NCBI GenBank assembly: GCA_013399895.1
Contig: VXBA01000323.1
Coordinates: forward strand, 186,001-250,000
DNA: 64,000 nucleotides
Direction: 5' to 3'
From: Serilophus lunatus
Lineage: Eukaryota; Chordata; Aves; Passeriformes; Eurylaimidae
Positions 11,201-26,200 of this stretch are shown here, piece by piece (positions within the stretch are counted from its first letter, which is position 1; each line of letters starts with the position of its first letter). The notes beneath the pieces were generated by a model that saw only the letters and a program-made list of their open reading frames with translations, had not been told where the DNA came from and searched no databases. A program made the translations under genes and the position numbers.

Positions 11201-14200
11201 TAATCTATGTGTGACCAAGTGTATAGAACACAAAATAAAATTCAGAAAACCTTCAGCATTTTGACCTTTTACTTTGAATACAATATAATAATTTTATAGG
11301 CTCATGCCATGCTATAATATTTTCTATGCCCTAAAAACCCCTGTGCAGTTAAAACTGGACAGTGATCTGGATCATGAGCTTCCAATCATGCCATTTACTG
11401 ACTTTCTTCTTGCAGTTAGATTCTACAATACTGTCATCTGGCATCTCTCAGAGAGCCTACTGTCAGTTTTGGTTGAATAGTTGTGTCCACATTTCCAATA
11501 TAAACTGCTAGATGAAATAAAAAAATTGAAACAACCTTTCTTTTTGTGAATCTTTCTCTCTATGCTAGATAGAGAGCATCGGGTTGCAACCAAACCCTTT
11601 ACTTACACGTCTTATTGGCTCTGAAGTGAGGTCGTAGCCATGAGACTCCATAAAGCCAATTTGGCACAGAGAAAGGTAAACGAAGCATTCAGCATTGACT
11701 ATCTCAAGATACTACTCATGCCTTAAGGCAACAAATCATTCTTTTGGAAGTCTGTTTGTTGAGATTGAGTTTATTAACAAGCATCTTTCTGTTTTGCTGC
11801 CAGCCTGTCCAAGATTTCCCCTCCTGTGACTGTATTTGTTGCCCTTCCATTTCCAATTCAGCATTCTGCTCACCTACCTTCCTTTCTGTTTTTTTTCTGT
11901 TACTCCTTTTAACTCAAGTCTCTCTCAACCCAGCTTAACAATTCTATTTAAAGTACTCTCTATCAAATGTTAAAAAAAAATCACACAGGAAATACATCTT
12001 ATTATATGGTTAAACTGAGATGACATTTGACATTCTGTAAACGACTTCCTTCCCTTTTACTTTCTTATGTATTAGGTTTCTAACTATATGTTTTTACAAC
12101 GTCAACCATCATGTCACGCTCAGGGTGAAACACAATACACACAAAACAATACCAAAAATGAGTAACAATTAATAAGAGATAAATCTTTGGCATTTTAGTT
12201 CTGTTTACCAGGAAATGACTGAAGCAGATGTTTATAAAGCACATCTCTGTGATTAAAAGTACACTTTTGCATTATTCTAGTAATATCACTCCACAAAAAG
12301 CAAACACTTTCAAACAAATTTCTAAATACTGAGAAACAACTTGGGGGGAATTGTGTCTGGAAGCAGGCTTAATGGTATGTTAATTTTAGTCTGACATAGG
12401 CGTCATTTTAAGTGAAAGTCATGGACTTCATTCACTTTTTAGTAGCTTTGCAACAATAGTGATTAGTTCATCTGTCCAGGGACAGAAAAATTAAATTTTT
12501 TTTGCTTCAGCACTCATTTTAACAATTTGGAACCTAACTCAAATCATTTTATATCATTTATGGCATTAGTGTTAACATCAGCTCTTTTATCTCCTCCTGC
12601 TTTCTACCTTTTCCCTTTTCCATAATAACATATGGTTGCAGTAGTAAACCTTTCAACTCTTCAAATCTTTCATTGAATTTTTCCAGATGTAAGCATAATT
12701 TAGATACTGGGAAATAACCATTAACACCTACCAGCATTCATGTATGTATGAACTCATGTAAGTACCTCTGACTACTCCTGAACACATAACATTTTCAAGC
12801 CTTTAAGTCTAAAATTGCAGCTCAGTATCTTTAAGTTTTATAATAAACACAGGCATGGATGCTGAATAATGAATTTTCTAACACACTCAGACACTCAAGA
12901 CTCAGAATGCTTCCTCAAGCGACACATTTTGTCATCAAATATTCACACGGGTATCTAGTTGAAGATATAAACACAAAATTTGAAAATTAGGCATTAGTCT
13001 GACTTTAGAGCCTCAGAATTTGAGTGAATGTGTGCAACAAAAGACAATCGAAATTTGAAAAAGGAACCCAGTTCAGAATATTTGCAATCTAAACTGTTTA
13101 CAAAATTTGCACAAGTATGATACTTCTAATTTTCAGGACAAAAACTACAAGCTGATGCAGAATTTTGAATGCCTAACAGAGCATAAGGGTACCAAGAAAA
13201 ATATACTGCAATGTACAGTTCTGTCTAAGGGCAATACATTCTATCCTTAGAAAAGCTCCTTTTAACAAGTGCTCTCTCACACAGTAGGAGTTCACTTCTC
13301 TGACAGATGTCACAAAGATGGCTTTTAACTATATCTGGATACTGGATTTCTAGCAAATGTTTATGTTGCACGTAAGCAACAAAAGTTGATTTTCTCTCTC
13401 ACTTTGAGGGTCTTTTCTAAAGCCATTCAAGCACACTACAGCACCAACTGTAAAAAAAATTTCCACAGAAGAGAGTCAGCAACAGAACATAGGTTACAGA
13501 AAAGCACACAACAAATTAACAAGATGCAAGGAAGCAAAATGCCTTTTTAAAGTTCATGGATCTTTAGCACATCTTATATACCTCAATATACTTTATATAA
13601 AGTTCCTTTTAAGTACTTGTAGAGTAGCTACAAAGAACACTTCTAACTAAAGGTTTAAGTGATATTTTACTGCTCTTTAACAGTTTGATTAAAGAACAGT
13701 GAAAGATGAAATGGATATCATGACAAATCTACAATAGTCTTACCATGTGAGTGCTGGTTGTCATTAGCTGAGGATAGGAAGAGAAGCAAGTAGCAAAAAG
13801 AAAAAAAGCACACAAATAAAATAGACCAAAATATCAATGGATAAAATAAATAAATGCAAAAGTTCTTAAAATTTGCATTCATGTGACTGCAAAGCAAGTA
13901 GAGATAGATTACTTTAAGCTGCCATGTCAAAAACAATTGAACTATTAAAAAGCGTGTTAAATTTAATATCTTTTATGATGATTAATAACTACTCTACCAA
14001 GAGTCTTTTGATATATTAAACCAAATATTCATCATATTCATGTTAAGCATGAAATGGGAAAATCACTATGTAAATTTGGAAGGAATACTTGGAATTTAAG
14101 ATCTGTATTTCTCCTAAGTGGTATCTAGTCCTGTGTCTCTGCTTAGTGATACACAGCATGTCCCACTGCACAGTTCAGACTTTGCTACACAGATAACCCA

Positions 14201-17200
14201 TCTATATCACTGTAACTCACAAAACAGTTATCTTGCATGAAATATCAAAGAAAACAATGAAAACTACATTCATATCACAATTGACATTAAATAAAATTAC
14301 CATTGATTGACTGATCAATGGTAATCACTCACATCACTAACCTGTCCATTGCTGGTCACAACAGTGTTGTCAAACAATAAATAGGCACCAAAGAAAAATA
14401 CCACAGCATCAAACACTCCTAGGAATGTCCAATAAATAAATGCACGCCAGCGCAGCAAAGCATTCTTGGCAACATCTCTGTGTAAAATAAATGTATTCAC
14501 TATTAGCGGGTTTAAAAACTCCAGATAAATGATGCCATTCATATTGTTTTTTGAAGAAAAAAATGAGATATTGCATGCAAAACCACCTCATTTCCACATG
14601 ACAACTGTCTACTACTTTGTATCTAAATTCTTCATGAAAATATTCTCCCTATTTATTTTTATTTCTTTTTTACTAAACCCTTTTAACTGCTGCCTGAAAT
14701 TTTACTTATTTTAACATTGTGGTACACTCCCCTTTTTACAGAAGGTATCTCTTTTCCAGTATTTGCCATGCATGTGATGATCCACTGTAGATAGTAAGTG
14801 AAAGCACTAGAGGTCTCTGGAGACTTTGCTTTATTTCCCATAAAGTACTTATATACAGGCTATTGCAACAAAACAAAACACTCATTTTATGTGGAACATA
14901 TGAAAAGAAATTTGCAGTTGACTTAAAGCTTCAGGTCAAATAGGATTTCTTGAACATTTTTCCCTAAAGAATGCAGGAATTGGTCAACAACGTAAGTCTT
15001 CACTAACATGTTTTTTCTTACAACAACACAATTTAAATGTTGCAGCTTTGGTTGCTGTCCACAGAATGGGTATGTATCAATTCGGCATGCAGTATAAAAC
15101 ACATCAGAATAAATCAGAACACAGCTAAATGAAGACCCTGAATTACAGAAACATTTGCTACCAAACAATACTTTCACCATATGAACTTTAAAGACTGGCT
15201 GATGACTATATGAAGTACTGTCACCCCACGGATTAAAAATACAGACTGCAAACACACGTGAGGCCAGTAGCTTCATCTAGCCCACAACAACTGTACTATT
15301 GCCCAAAAGACCTTAGCAATATAGGTATCAAAACGCAAAAGCTTCTGACAAATAACCTCTGCTAGCTTTCAAAAACCAAAAAACTATCTTCTGAATTACC
15401 GTTCCAAAACTAAAAACATTTAAAATAAAAAAGAGAAAATAAAAACAGAGTCAGTTTTAACTGTAGTCTCTTGTATTCCTTTTTAATTTCATTGGTAAAA
15501 ACATCACTGCATTGATGCCTTTGGGCATCTAATACTTCTTCTTTCAAAAAATGTTTTTCCTTTGATTATCTTCTGTTACCTCTTCCTGAAATGTACTGTG
15601 TTTGCAGCTGCAAAGATCAAAACTGGGCAGTGTTCCTAATTTAAAGGACAAAATGCAGTTAATTGGCAAGAACTGTATTTCAATTGCCTAAGAACCTAAA
15701 CAAGTCACAATTCCAATGTCCAGAAGTGAGTCAACAACATGCAGAGGACAAAGTTGGACACCACAGAGAATACATCCTCTGATACAACACTTCACCACTC
15801 AGGTCTCTTTCCTTACAGAATAAAACGTGTATACAGAAAAAACTATATGTTTTCTTTTTTCAAAATATTCCTGGTTCCTTGTGGTTGGAGAAAATAAAGC
15901 ATACTGAAACAAACCATAATTTCATTTGTAGAAGAGTAATTTCTATTTTACTTACGTAGTAAATGAGGGGTGTGGCTTGTAAATATACATGTAAAAATAA
16001 ATGTAAATAAACTTTACTGTAGACTGTACATGTGGTCTTCAGCCTTTCTGTTGCCATGTATCCAATGCTCTAACCTAACTTTGTGGTACAGAAATACTGA
16101 GAATTTCTGTTGTAAGAAAGCTAGATCCCACAATTGAACAGTGAAGCTTTGGAGAACGGTGTATTAATTTTACCTGTACAGGGAAGGCTCTCTCTTGAGT
16201 GTGTCTGCGCTGACATGTTGTTCCATTAGACTGTACAAGAGGATAGGAAGGGAAGTGAAGCTGATATTGTACAGTGTTAGATACGCAGTATCGTATAAAG
16301 TCTGTAGATGGAAAGCGAGTAAATCAGCTATTTCAACTTAAAACTAAAACTTAATTTAAAATTAAATCCTCTGCATGAGACTTCATTTAAAATGAAGGAG
16401 ACACTTCTTCAGGACAACAAAACTATATCCCTTCAGAACAGAGGCAAATATCCCTGAAGAGCTGCTAACTATTATAAGACAACTCTGCACTTGTATCCCA
16501 TTCATCTGGAGGACAGAAGATATACTAAAAGATCCATTAAATAGTCTGATCCATGCATCAGCACCTCCTTTGTTTCAACTTTTAAGATCAACTCTGAACT
16601 AACCAAACTGAACCACCGCTAATTCTTGTAGAGGCAGAAATTCTTTTCTGGCATATCCACACACATCCCTCCTCTTTTATCTCCTCTACGATGGACACAT
16701 GCAGAGAGGAAGGAGGAGTGTCCCAGAGGTTCTTCAGCTGTGTGTGACTGCAATAAGCTGTACAAAGAAACACTCCAATCTGACCTTGATTCTTCGCCCT
16801 GAACTACTATGTATGTCACTGTAACTAGCCCTCAAACCTACTTACCCCATAAAAAGAATTGCTTTTTTTCCAAAAGCTATTTAGTGACTGTTTATGATGG
16901 AAAAATGGCTGTCAAAACCCCCTTTTGATTCAAAATTATATTTAGCACTTAAAAGGATAAAATTAAAATACATTTTCATCAGCATATGCATCTAAATCTT
17001 AATGATGCTTGATAGAAACCTACAAAGCAGTCATCTGAAATAAAAACAAACAGACAAAAAATAGTTCCGTCCTTTTTACTCCTCCTGGAACTTTTTATTT
17101 TTGAGACATTTGACAAATTAAAAGCAACAGTACCATTTTCTCCCAATTAAATCCTACTCTTGCCCAATTTAATCCTGAAAACATAAACTTTTTTTGTCTA

Positions 17201-20200
17201 AACTCATTCATTCCTTTGCTTTTTGATCCCTCACTCAGTAGAAGGAGTTAGATCTTCTGCACAAATTAGGTGAGAGCAAAGAGAAGAGAAAATAAACAAA
17301 AATTATACACAAAATTACACAGAGAATTAACAAGGTTGGAAAAGACCGCAGAGATCATCAAGTCCAACTTTTTACCTAACTTAACAACTTATCCAACACC
17401 AACCCATCATCTAAACCATCTAAACCATGTCACTTAAGTTCATTATGCAACCTATCCTTAAACACATCCAGGGACGGTGACTCCACCACCTCCTTGGGAA
17501 GCCCATTCCAATGGGAAATCACTGTCTCTGCGAAAAAGTTTCTCCTAATATCCAATCTAAGGAATAATAATACTGGATCCTCTCCTGAATGATGGCAATT
17601 CTCTGTTGAGGAGCAGTTCACTTTTCCTCTATTATTCTGTTTTTATTTTTTCTTTTCAACTAACTGAATGCTGCTATTTGTCTGAAATTTGTAATTCATA
17701 CTCATAAACGTCAAAGAAGACTAGTTTATTCTTCTATTTTTATCCTGGGTTCTTAAAATGAACAACTAGTTCAATTACTCATCTTTCAGACTTTCCTCCG
17801 TCCCTGTCCAATAAGCTTAAACATAACTGACTCTGCATTTCCACGGACATTTCACTTTGCATTGCCATTTCCAAATTTTATGTTCCTGTATTCCTTGAGT
17901 TTGAAAATAACCTTGCTTTTATGCTAATTCATAAAATTGATGTCTGTAACTTAATTGCAATTGCCACTGAAAACCATGAAGTGATGGTCTTCTTTTTAAA
18001 ATGTGTAAACTAAGACAAAGTGTTCACAGGAAGATCCATTTTTAAAAAAAAAAAAGCAAAAGAGAAAACCTGACATTGACGGAAAAAGGACAACTAACCT
18101 GTTGCGAAAACCCACAGAAGAACTGATATAAAAACTGAGGAAAAATGAAGCAGACATTCTGAAAGACAAAGTGACAGAGGTCAAGTGAAATGCAAGCACT
18201 AATTTATATGGTGTACAATGCTACAGCTATCCATACCATAGTTTTATAACACTAACACATATAACTAGTAATAGTTATATATAACTATAGTTTTATATTT
18301 ATAACTATAACACATATCACTAGTAATAGCGAACATTGCAGGAACACTAGAAAAAGCTGCATATGTTAAACACCAACAGTCACATCTTGCAGTATTACCA
18401 CTAAGCAAAACACCTAATATTTTGAAAGCAAACTTATAAGGCTACAGTTCCAAAATCTAAGGGCAATGAAATCTGTGATCCAGGAGCACAGTTCAGTCAA
18501 GGCGAGACAAATAAGGGACAATCCACAGGAAGACACAAACCATGATAAGCAAGCATGGATTCTTGCATTAGCATGGTTTTCAGTAAAGCAATTTAAAGAT
18601 GTTTCATCCTCTCCTAATTATATGTAGAGTCAAACACTAAAACCTTGAATTATCTTCTGGTGGTTCCTTTCTACAATCTTCCCTTGTTCCCTGAAAGAAC
18701 TTGGATTGGATCCCAATGTTTAAAAATAACTAACCTGTCTAAACAGGGGGATGCTCATTATAACCTTTCTGTACCTACACTATCCCAATGAATTTAGTGT
18801 AACTTAATTTCCATTAGTTTCTAAGTTCTTAAGTACTTTTTCCAATGTAATTTAAAAGGTCACTATAGAGACAACCTGCAAGGCACTGGAAATAAGTAGA
18901 ACAGTCTAAGATGGAATTTCTAGGAGATACAAAAATAAGACAAGGCAAGTTTTAGTTTTAAACATAACACAGACTATAGAATATAACTATGTAAAAGCTA
19001 TTTCACTTCATATTCAGGATAGAAACAATCTCATTTCAGCATTGCATCTGGCACTCAACAAAATCTCTTTATGGAATTATTGCTGTTTTGTACCATTGGC
19101 TGCAAAATCTGTATGTAATTAAGCATTACCATGGAATTTTTTAAGATTTTTGTAATTAAAATAAGCATTCTCCTACCTTATAAAAGAAGTATTGCACAAG
19201 TTCAGATATCCTAACATAATAAAAATGCCCATGAACAAGCAACATTTTTTTCAAATGTTTAAATTTAGGTATTGCATAGTCACTGTTTCTTGCTGCTTGA
19301 CGACCTTCTTTGCCAATGATACCTTAAAAAAAAAAAGATTAAGCTATTTACTAACTAAAGGACTATTATAAAGATAGCATTTTTATATAATGCTTCAAAC
19401 AATTCTATGACATTGATCTAATGGGAGATTATCTTACACAGTTCCTGGGATAAATGCATTGAGAGTTGTTTATAAAACATACAATCTGATTCTTTGAGAC
19501 TGTTTTTTAAGAAATAAGTGTTTTCTGTGAATTACTATTCTAAAAAATGTGCTTACCTATACCAACATGTGCTTCTAGAATCATACTGACATCATTTGCT
19601 CCATCACCAATTGCTAATGTGATAGGATGCTCCTTTGATAACTTAATCAATTTTACAATCTGGAAAAAAATATAGCGTTAAAATTTCTTCTCTGTAATGG
19701 TTTGTTTGTTTTGCATGAGTGTACAATTAAATAAAAATTACCAAGATGGCTATATAAGAAATTCTCTCAAAGGACACAAAACCAACTTTACCCAATGCAA
19801 CTATTATGCATCAAGATCAGCTTCTTTGTATTATACAGTATTTGTTCCAAACATTTTTCAAGTACTTCCAAACTACTCTGAGAGAGATGGGAGAGGAGAA
19901 AGGAAGAACAGAATAAAGATGTTGTTGAGATTCCTTAATGCTGTGTAAGTGCATTAATAAATTAAGAGAGTTCCAGAGATAAAGCATACAATTTCAAAGA
20001 AATCCTGAAATAAGAGACTGAAAAATTCTGCTTTCTCAACTGTGCTAAATTCTTTTCTTACTATTTAAAAAAAGATAGGAGGAGTCCGTATACATGTAAA
20101 ACCTATTGAATACAGAACCTGTCCAAAAATTTGACTTCAAATCTCTTTGTTACACCTCTGTAAATTTGGCACCGAGTCAGCTGCAACTAAAAACCTCTAT

Positions 20201-23200
20201 GAACTTCCAGAAAGTTAAGTGCTGTCTAAACGTGTTTGTTAATGTGAATAAGGGCTACATATGCTGTACCTGAGCACTGATATAAAGACAAGCCCTTCTG
20301 AAAGAAAAAAGAAAGTGGGTATTCCAATGTTTAAAAGTTCTTCAGCTATCTTGAGTTGTTTCAGTAATGGAAGGATATGTTTTTACTCGATTCAAAGAAA
20401 TGAAACGGTTAGGAAATACTTAAAAATTAAAATACGCACATCTTTCTGATCTGGATTCTCATTTCTTGGCCTTCCACTTATGTTAAAAATAGAGAAAAAA
20501 ATATCACTCTACAGTAAGAAATAATGCAGGTTCTATTCAAAGCTTGTTAGGTTAAAGAGAGAGCAGTTAGTTCAGTTATTATGTTTATTTATCAGCATGT
20601 ACCATCCATAAAATTTGCACAATATGTACATAACTCAAATCCAGGTTCACAGCTGGGTACCATTTTAGCATATCATTATCTAAATTGCTTGCCAATAGAA
20701 ATTCTCCCCTCTCGTTTTTTTGCCTTTTCCATTTTAGAAGATACCAAATGTATCATAAATTATTACGGGAAGTCATACAGAGTATTAATCTTCAATATCT
20801 ACATATGTACACAGCTAACAAGCAATTATGACATTAAACACAAACCTGTGCTTTTTGCAGAGGTGCCATTCGACAGCATAACACTGCACTGCAATTCCTG
20901 CAAATTTCAAGAAAGAGCTCTCTGTAGTTACCAGAGCTCCCGTCTTGTCTTGGTTTCATTATTAATGATAATGCTGCTCCATCAATAATTAAACCATAAT
21001 CTTGCATATCAGTTGAAAGTCTGTTCAGGGATTAAAAGATAAACTAAGAGTCACTGTAGAATTCTCCGCACATTTAAAATCTGGCAACATCTGTTATGTG
21101 AAAATTAATGAAAAAATAACAAGTATGCAATACCACAAATTAATATACTTCTAAATGAAATTTCTTATGTAAGATGGATATTTATGACATTTTAAACCTC
21201 TAAAGTATGTTGATAATATTCACTGCTTTACCAGTTCAAACACAGAAATGTGATACCTCAGTGACTTTACTAGTGAGCATGAGTGTTTAATCAATGATCT
21301 TTCAGTTTGGTTTGAAAGAGCTTCAAGAACCGCAGTGAGGTAAACTGAGCTGCAGGAAAAAAGTTAATTTTGTGGCATATTCCATAATACAGAGAAAAAC
21401 TTAAAGGGAAAGGCCTCTTGTACTCTGAAATCTACTCTGATGAGAAAAACAACCTTTTTCCTCTTTTTCCCCCTTTTTCTGTAAAGGTCTACATTTCAGG
21501 AAGTAAACGATGCTTTGAAGGAAATGCCTAAGAGAAACCTATTGGGCAGGGTAGATAAGGCCACAGTCTACCTTTGCAGTATGGATACTTTGTGTTTAGT
21601 ATGGTGGCCAAGATCAATACAGGTATAACAGTAATTTTAATCTTAAATGTTACCTATAATATTACAATATAGTGTTCTATATATAAAAATCTACCACCAG
21701 CATACCAATAATAATTTGAGCATTGCTGTAAGTACAACCACAGTTGTATGAAGCAGTTTATCACAGTTAACACATGCTGAACAATAGGGGAAGATGGTCC
21801 ACATTACAAGAGCCATTTTCTGCAGCATTTGAACAAGTTGTTTTAGAGCACCCTTGCAGCTGCCTGCATTACACAACAGCCTCAGGCTCCAGCTCAACAA
21901 TAAACTTTGTATAAACGTACATTTGGGTTTATTCTTGCCCTCTTCTCAGTGCTCCAAGGTTATGTGACTGTGCGCGGAGTTTCAACAAACATGGTTTCAC
22001 CAGGAAGAGTGTTTGTGAGGAAAATAGTATATTTATTAATGGCAATGTATTTTAGGCATTTCCATCTTCACTAGTAGAACATAAGCTATTTTTGGCATGA
22101 TAAGCTATATTTAATAACAGTTAACAGATATTTTCAGCACTTTGCTACTGTTGGCACAAATAGGGCAACACCATTGGTGTACAATGATATCAACTAAAAA
22201 GTTGCCAAGTTCAGGCAGTGTACTGAGTATTTGGGGTATCAGGGTGAAATATTTTCAGCCTGAATTTGAAAATATAAGCAGAATCCTGCTATTCTTATCT
22301 TAGCACATTTTCTAACTCTGAGGCCAAAGGCAAAAAAAATTTTAAGAGTTTTAACGTCTAGAAAATCAGTACTGCAAAAAAACTTGAACAAACGTGTTTA
22401 ATCACACCTTGTAAGGCCTATGGAACTAAAGCTAAACGTGGTGCAGATGACAGAGAAATATGATTTAACTGAATATACAAATGTTCTTGATTAGACCAAT
22501 GGTGTTTAAATGGTAAGGAGAGAAAAAAGCTTTGGCCCAGAGAGTCAAGCTGGAAGGCCAAGTTCTAGAAACTCTGCTAGAATAATATCACAAATGCTAA
22601 CTTCTTGATCTTTTACTACAAGCTTATTACAAATGCATATACCATGTACTTACTAGCTGGTTTCATATTAGAAAGAAAAGCAAAGCAAATATGCACCATT
22701 ACATCTGGAAGCCCAGTAACTTCTTAATGTCTTAAGATGATAAAAACACTTCAGAATTCAATTCTTGTTTTTTACCAGAGCGGAGAAAGCCAGCCATGTG
22801 TACCAGCTACCAACCTTCAAATAAGTAGCCTAATTTACTACCTGTATGAGAATTACATTATACCTGCCTTCTTAATTTTTTCTTTTTAATGGCATTTCCT
22901 ATCTTATTCCAGGTCATGTTTGACATCTATATATATGATACCTATCCTTCCATGGATACTCAGAATGCACAAAAGTCATTGATTTCTTTACAATTTAGTA
23001 TTTTAAAGTAGACAAGAACATTTGGTCCTACACTGTTCCTTGTCATCTGTCTGTAAATGTAGCATAATATTCCCTAGAAAGAGGGCCACATATTACTGCT
23101 CTCTCTGAACTTGGTCTTATCAAGAAAGTCTTATGATATATTAACTCTGACTACATGAATATATAAGAGCTACTTCCTTTTTAGAAGTTAGAAACAATAT

Positions 23201-26200
23201 TTTGCTTTACAACCTTTTTTTCCCCCCCCCTAGAATAAACAGTTTTGCAGTGAACAAGTAAGTAATTACAGTATCAGCTGTGGTATTTCTTTTAAGTAGC
23301 ATTATTAATGAGACAAAGAACCATGGCTGAAGATTTAAATTTATGTAAAACGAACTTATATTTAATTGCCATATAATAATTCGCACTTTAGCAACAGTAA
23401 CTGAAACATACTATTAGTAATATAGTCATAGTAATCAGTCATAATTTAACTGTTTATGAAATGTACAGAAGCTCATTCCTGGCTTGAAAATCCAACTTTT
23501 TCCTTACCCTGAGAAAGTATCCCTGGTTAAGCTGCCACTGTGTCTTAGGACAGTTTTGCTTAGGTCAAAAAGCACATCATGTAAACTCTGTTCCTCGATT
23601 TTCTTTGTTGTAAGCTCAAGTATTTGTGTATTTCTTCGGAAGAGTTTGCAAGCATAGCAAGTAGCTGCAGCAGTCTCCATTTTGTCTCCTGTCAGAACCC
23701 AAACTTTAATTCCTGCTTTCTGGAGTGCTTCGATAGTGTCAGCAGCTTTTTCTTGTAGTCTGTAAAGTCAATTGACAACACAAATCAATAGATTGCTTGG
23801 AAATTAAAAATTCAGAGGTCCTTATTGAAGGATTTTTAAAAAAAAATCAATAGAAGTTATCAGATATAAGAATTTTCTCCCAAGTATGACTCTAAAAATG
23901 CTTAGAGGACTAGTACATATTTTTGAATCTTTTAAAGATCTAAAGATTCTTCCTTTATTTCCTCAATGCCTGAACACCTATTTTGTAGTTCTTTCCTCCA
24001 AAACTTTTCCTACAGTTTGGTCAGTAAAGTATTAGATGAACTGCATGCAAAATGGCATTTCGCATTTGGCATTACTATCTCACTGAAACTATAAAGTTAA
24101 CATGTGTGACTTCAGTAAGATAAGGGTGTGCAATTGATTCTAATAAAGTGGTTTTCAAATAAACCTCTAATGCAGGAAAGAACTCTTCAATTACTTTGAT
24201 AACATCACTAAACATAAGAAACTAAGAAATGTACTAACCGATCTTCAACAGCTGTAGCACCAAGTAAAATCAAATCTTTTTCTATCTTCTCATACACTTC
24301 TGCCAATTTCTTTTCCCGGTCCTGAAGGGCCAGCTTTGCATTCTGAAGCAGCTTTTGTACATTGTTATATTCTTCTGCTGTGAGCTTTTTATATGCAACA
24401 CACAATGTTCGCAGTCCCTCCTAAAGAATGCAATCAAAAGAAACAAAATGCCTCCTTATGAAGCTCTTCTTAGACTTCTTACTGATGTTTATGCCACAAT
24501 ATTTGAAAAATGAAAATCATTTTAATGCTAACTCAAAGAGTCCCTCTACTCACACTTACAGTGAAGTCAATATAGTATAGACTGTTAGAGAACATGGTTC
24601 AGATTGATTCTCACTTCCCTGGAAGCAGCTACAGTCTGAGGGACAAACTTCAGTCCTCCAGAAGAGAAACAGAGTTCAGTGACACAACTGCATATATTAG
24701 ATTACCAGGGAAGGGAGAGTCAAGGTAAAGATTTCCTTCTCTGTCACTATAATTATGTAGAAAGAGTCAGAATAAAAACCAGTGTTATAAACAGTAGCTC
24801 TGCAGAATCTGATTTTGATGCTTTATTGCAACAGAGGCACAAATAGGGACAAAACATCACAAAGAATGCTGAAAGTGAAAATCCAACTGTACCATTTCAG
24901 CAAAGTAAAAATTAGAATTTAGCTGTGTTTGTTTCAGACTGCGTCAGATTTCTGGGCCGTGTGATAAATAAGAAGGGAGTATATAGACTGTAAGGTGGGG
25001 AAAAGCTGCTATAACCCAGGAAAGAAGTTCTGCCACTTCAAATACATATTGCCTCTCACAACTCCGTCTAACTAGCACTTTATCTTCATAAACTTTAATC
25101 CAGTAGGTCTTTGTACAATTACTTATTACCAAATCGAGAAGTAGAATTATTAAAATAACTCCCTGCTTCTTGCTATTGGTAAGAGCAAGTGGCAGGTGTG
25201 TTTTCTTTTGGAGGCTTCTGTATGTAGGAGCCAGTCCTATTTCCAATTATCTATAATGAAAAAATAGCTATTGGTCTGTATTTCTTTCTTGACAGACATT
25301 GGATAGGTATGATGTGTGAACATTTCTTTCAATTTCATTAGCCTCCTTCACTTGTAATTATCAGTCAGCTGTTTCACATAGTGAAGCTTAGCAAAGCACT
25401 TCAAGAGTTTTGAAGCTTTCCTTCAAAAAAAAAGCAGAGCTTTTTTCACACACCTGTAATAATACTGGTTTTTTCCGTTTGAGTACCGGATGCCAGCAAA
25501 TTTTACATTATTGTTAAGACCAGCAGTCATATTGCATGGCAATGAGTTCTGCCTATTTTCTGACATAGAAAAATTCAGTATTTTACCACTCCACACACTA
25601 CTTTTTAGGTAAAATTAAATCCTGAATTTCCTTTAAAGCTGATCAGCCAGTTTATCACCAAGTTTTAGCATGCAAAGATGTAAGATATGGATGATCACTG
25701 CCTTGTTTCCCTGGAGCTTGTAAAGCAATCAAAGGCAGGAAATCACAGTTGCTAAGGCTGGGAACTGAAACCAGCAATGAGATTTACAGTTTTTCACTTT
25801 TCTTTTATTCAAGTTAATTCAAACTACCACAAGCATGAAAATGACATCCTAAAAAGCTAATTGATGACCTCTGGTTTAACGCAGAGTTAGTTGTGCATAT
25901 CTAATGCATTCATATTGCACCACAACTTCCATTTGAAAGATGAGATGGAGGACAGATGCAAGTAAGGGAGTAACACAGACTGCTACCCACACAGCCTTAG
26001 TGAACCTTGGCATAGATTAACCTTAGTGCCTGGGAAGACAAATCTGTTAGCAGATAAAACAGGAGGTCAGAACACTTAATTTCTTTTATCACATGAACAG
26101 ATCAATAAAATGCAATCTTACCACTGCATTGCGTTCTACTCGGGCTTGTATTTGGTCAATTTTGCCTTCTTTAACCCTAGGAAATATGGAGGAGTCTGCT

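Larger units (their letters stand above)
8747..14341 (-). other. ATP11A: Intron 25
   Basis: 5595 bases, the second longest intron within the window. The central 9.5-11.0 kb is an old CR1-like relic. The first 46 bases on the gene strand contain a second donor and a hairpin. The rest is AT-rich with nothing recognised. Confidence 0.85.

Noticed and set aside
17430..17621. 63-residue minus-strand open frame
   Set aside because: It is part of a CR1 3' fragment.
20581..20988. 135-residue plus-strand open frame
   Set aside because: It runs antisense through exon 20 of ATP11A; its downstream part is the reverse of a conserved coding exon.
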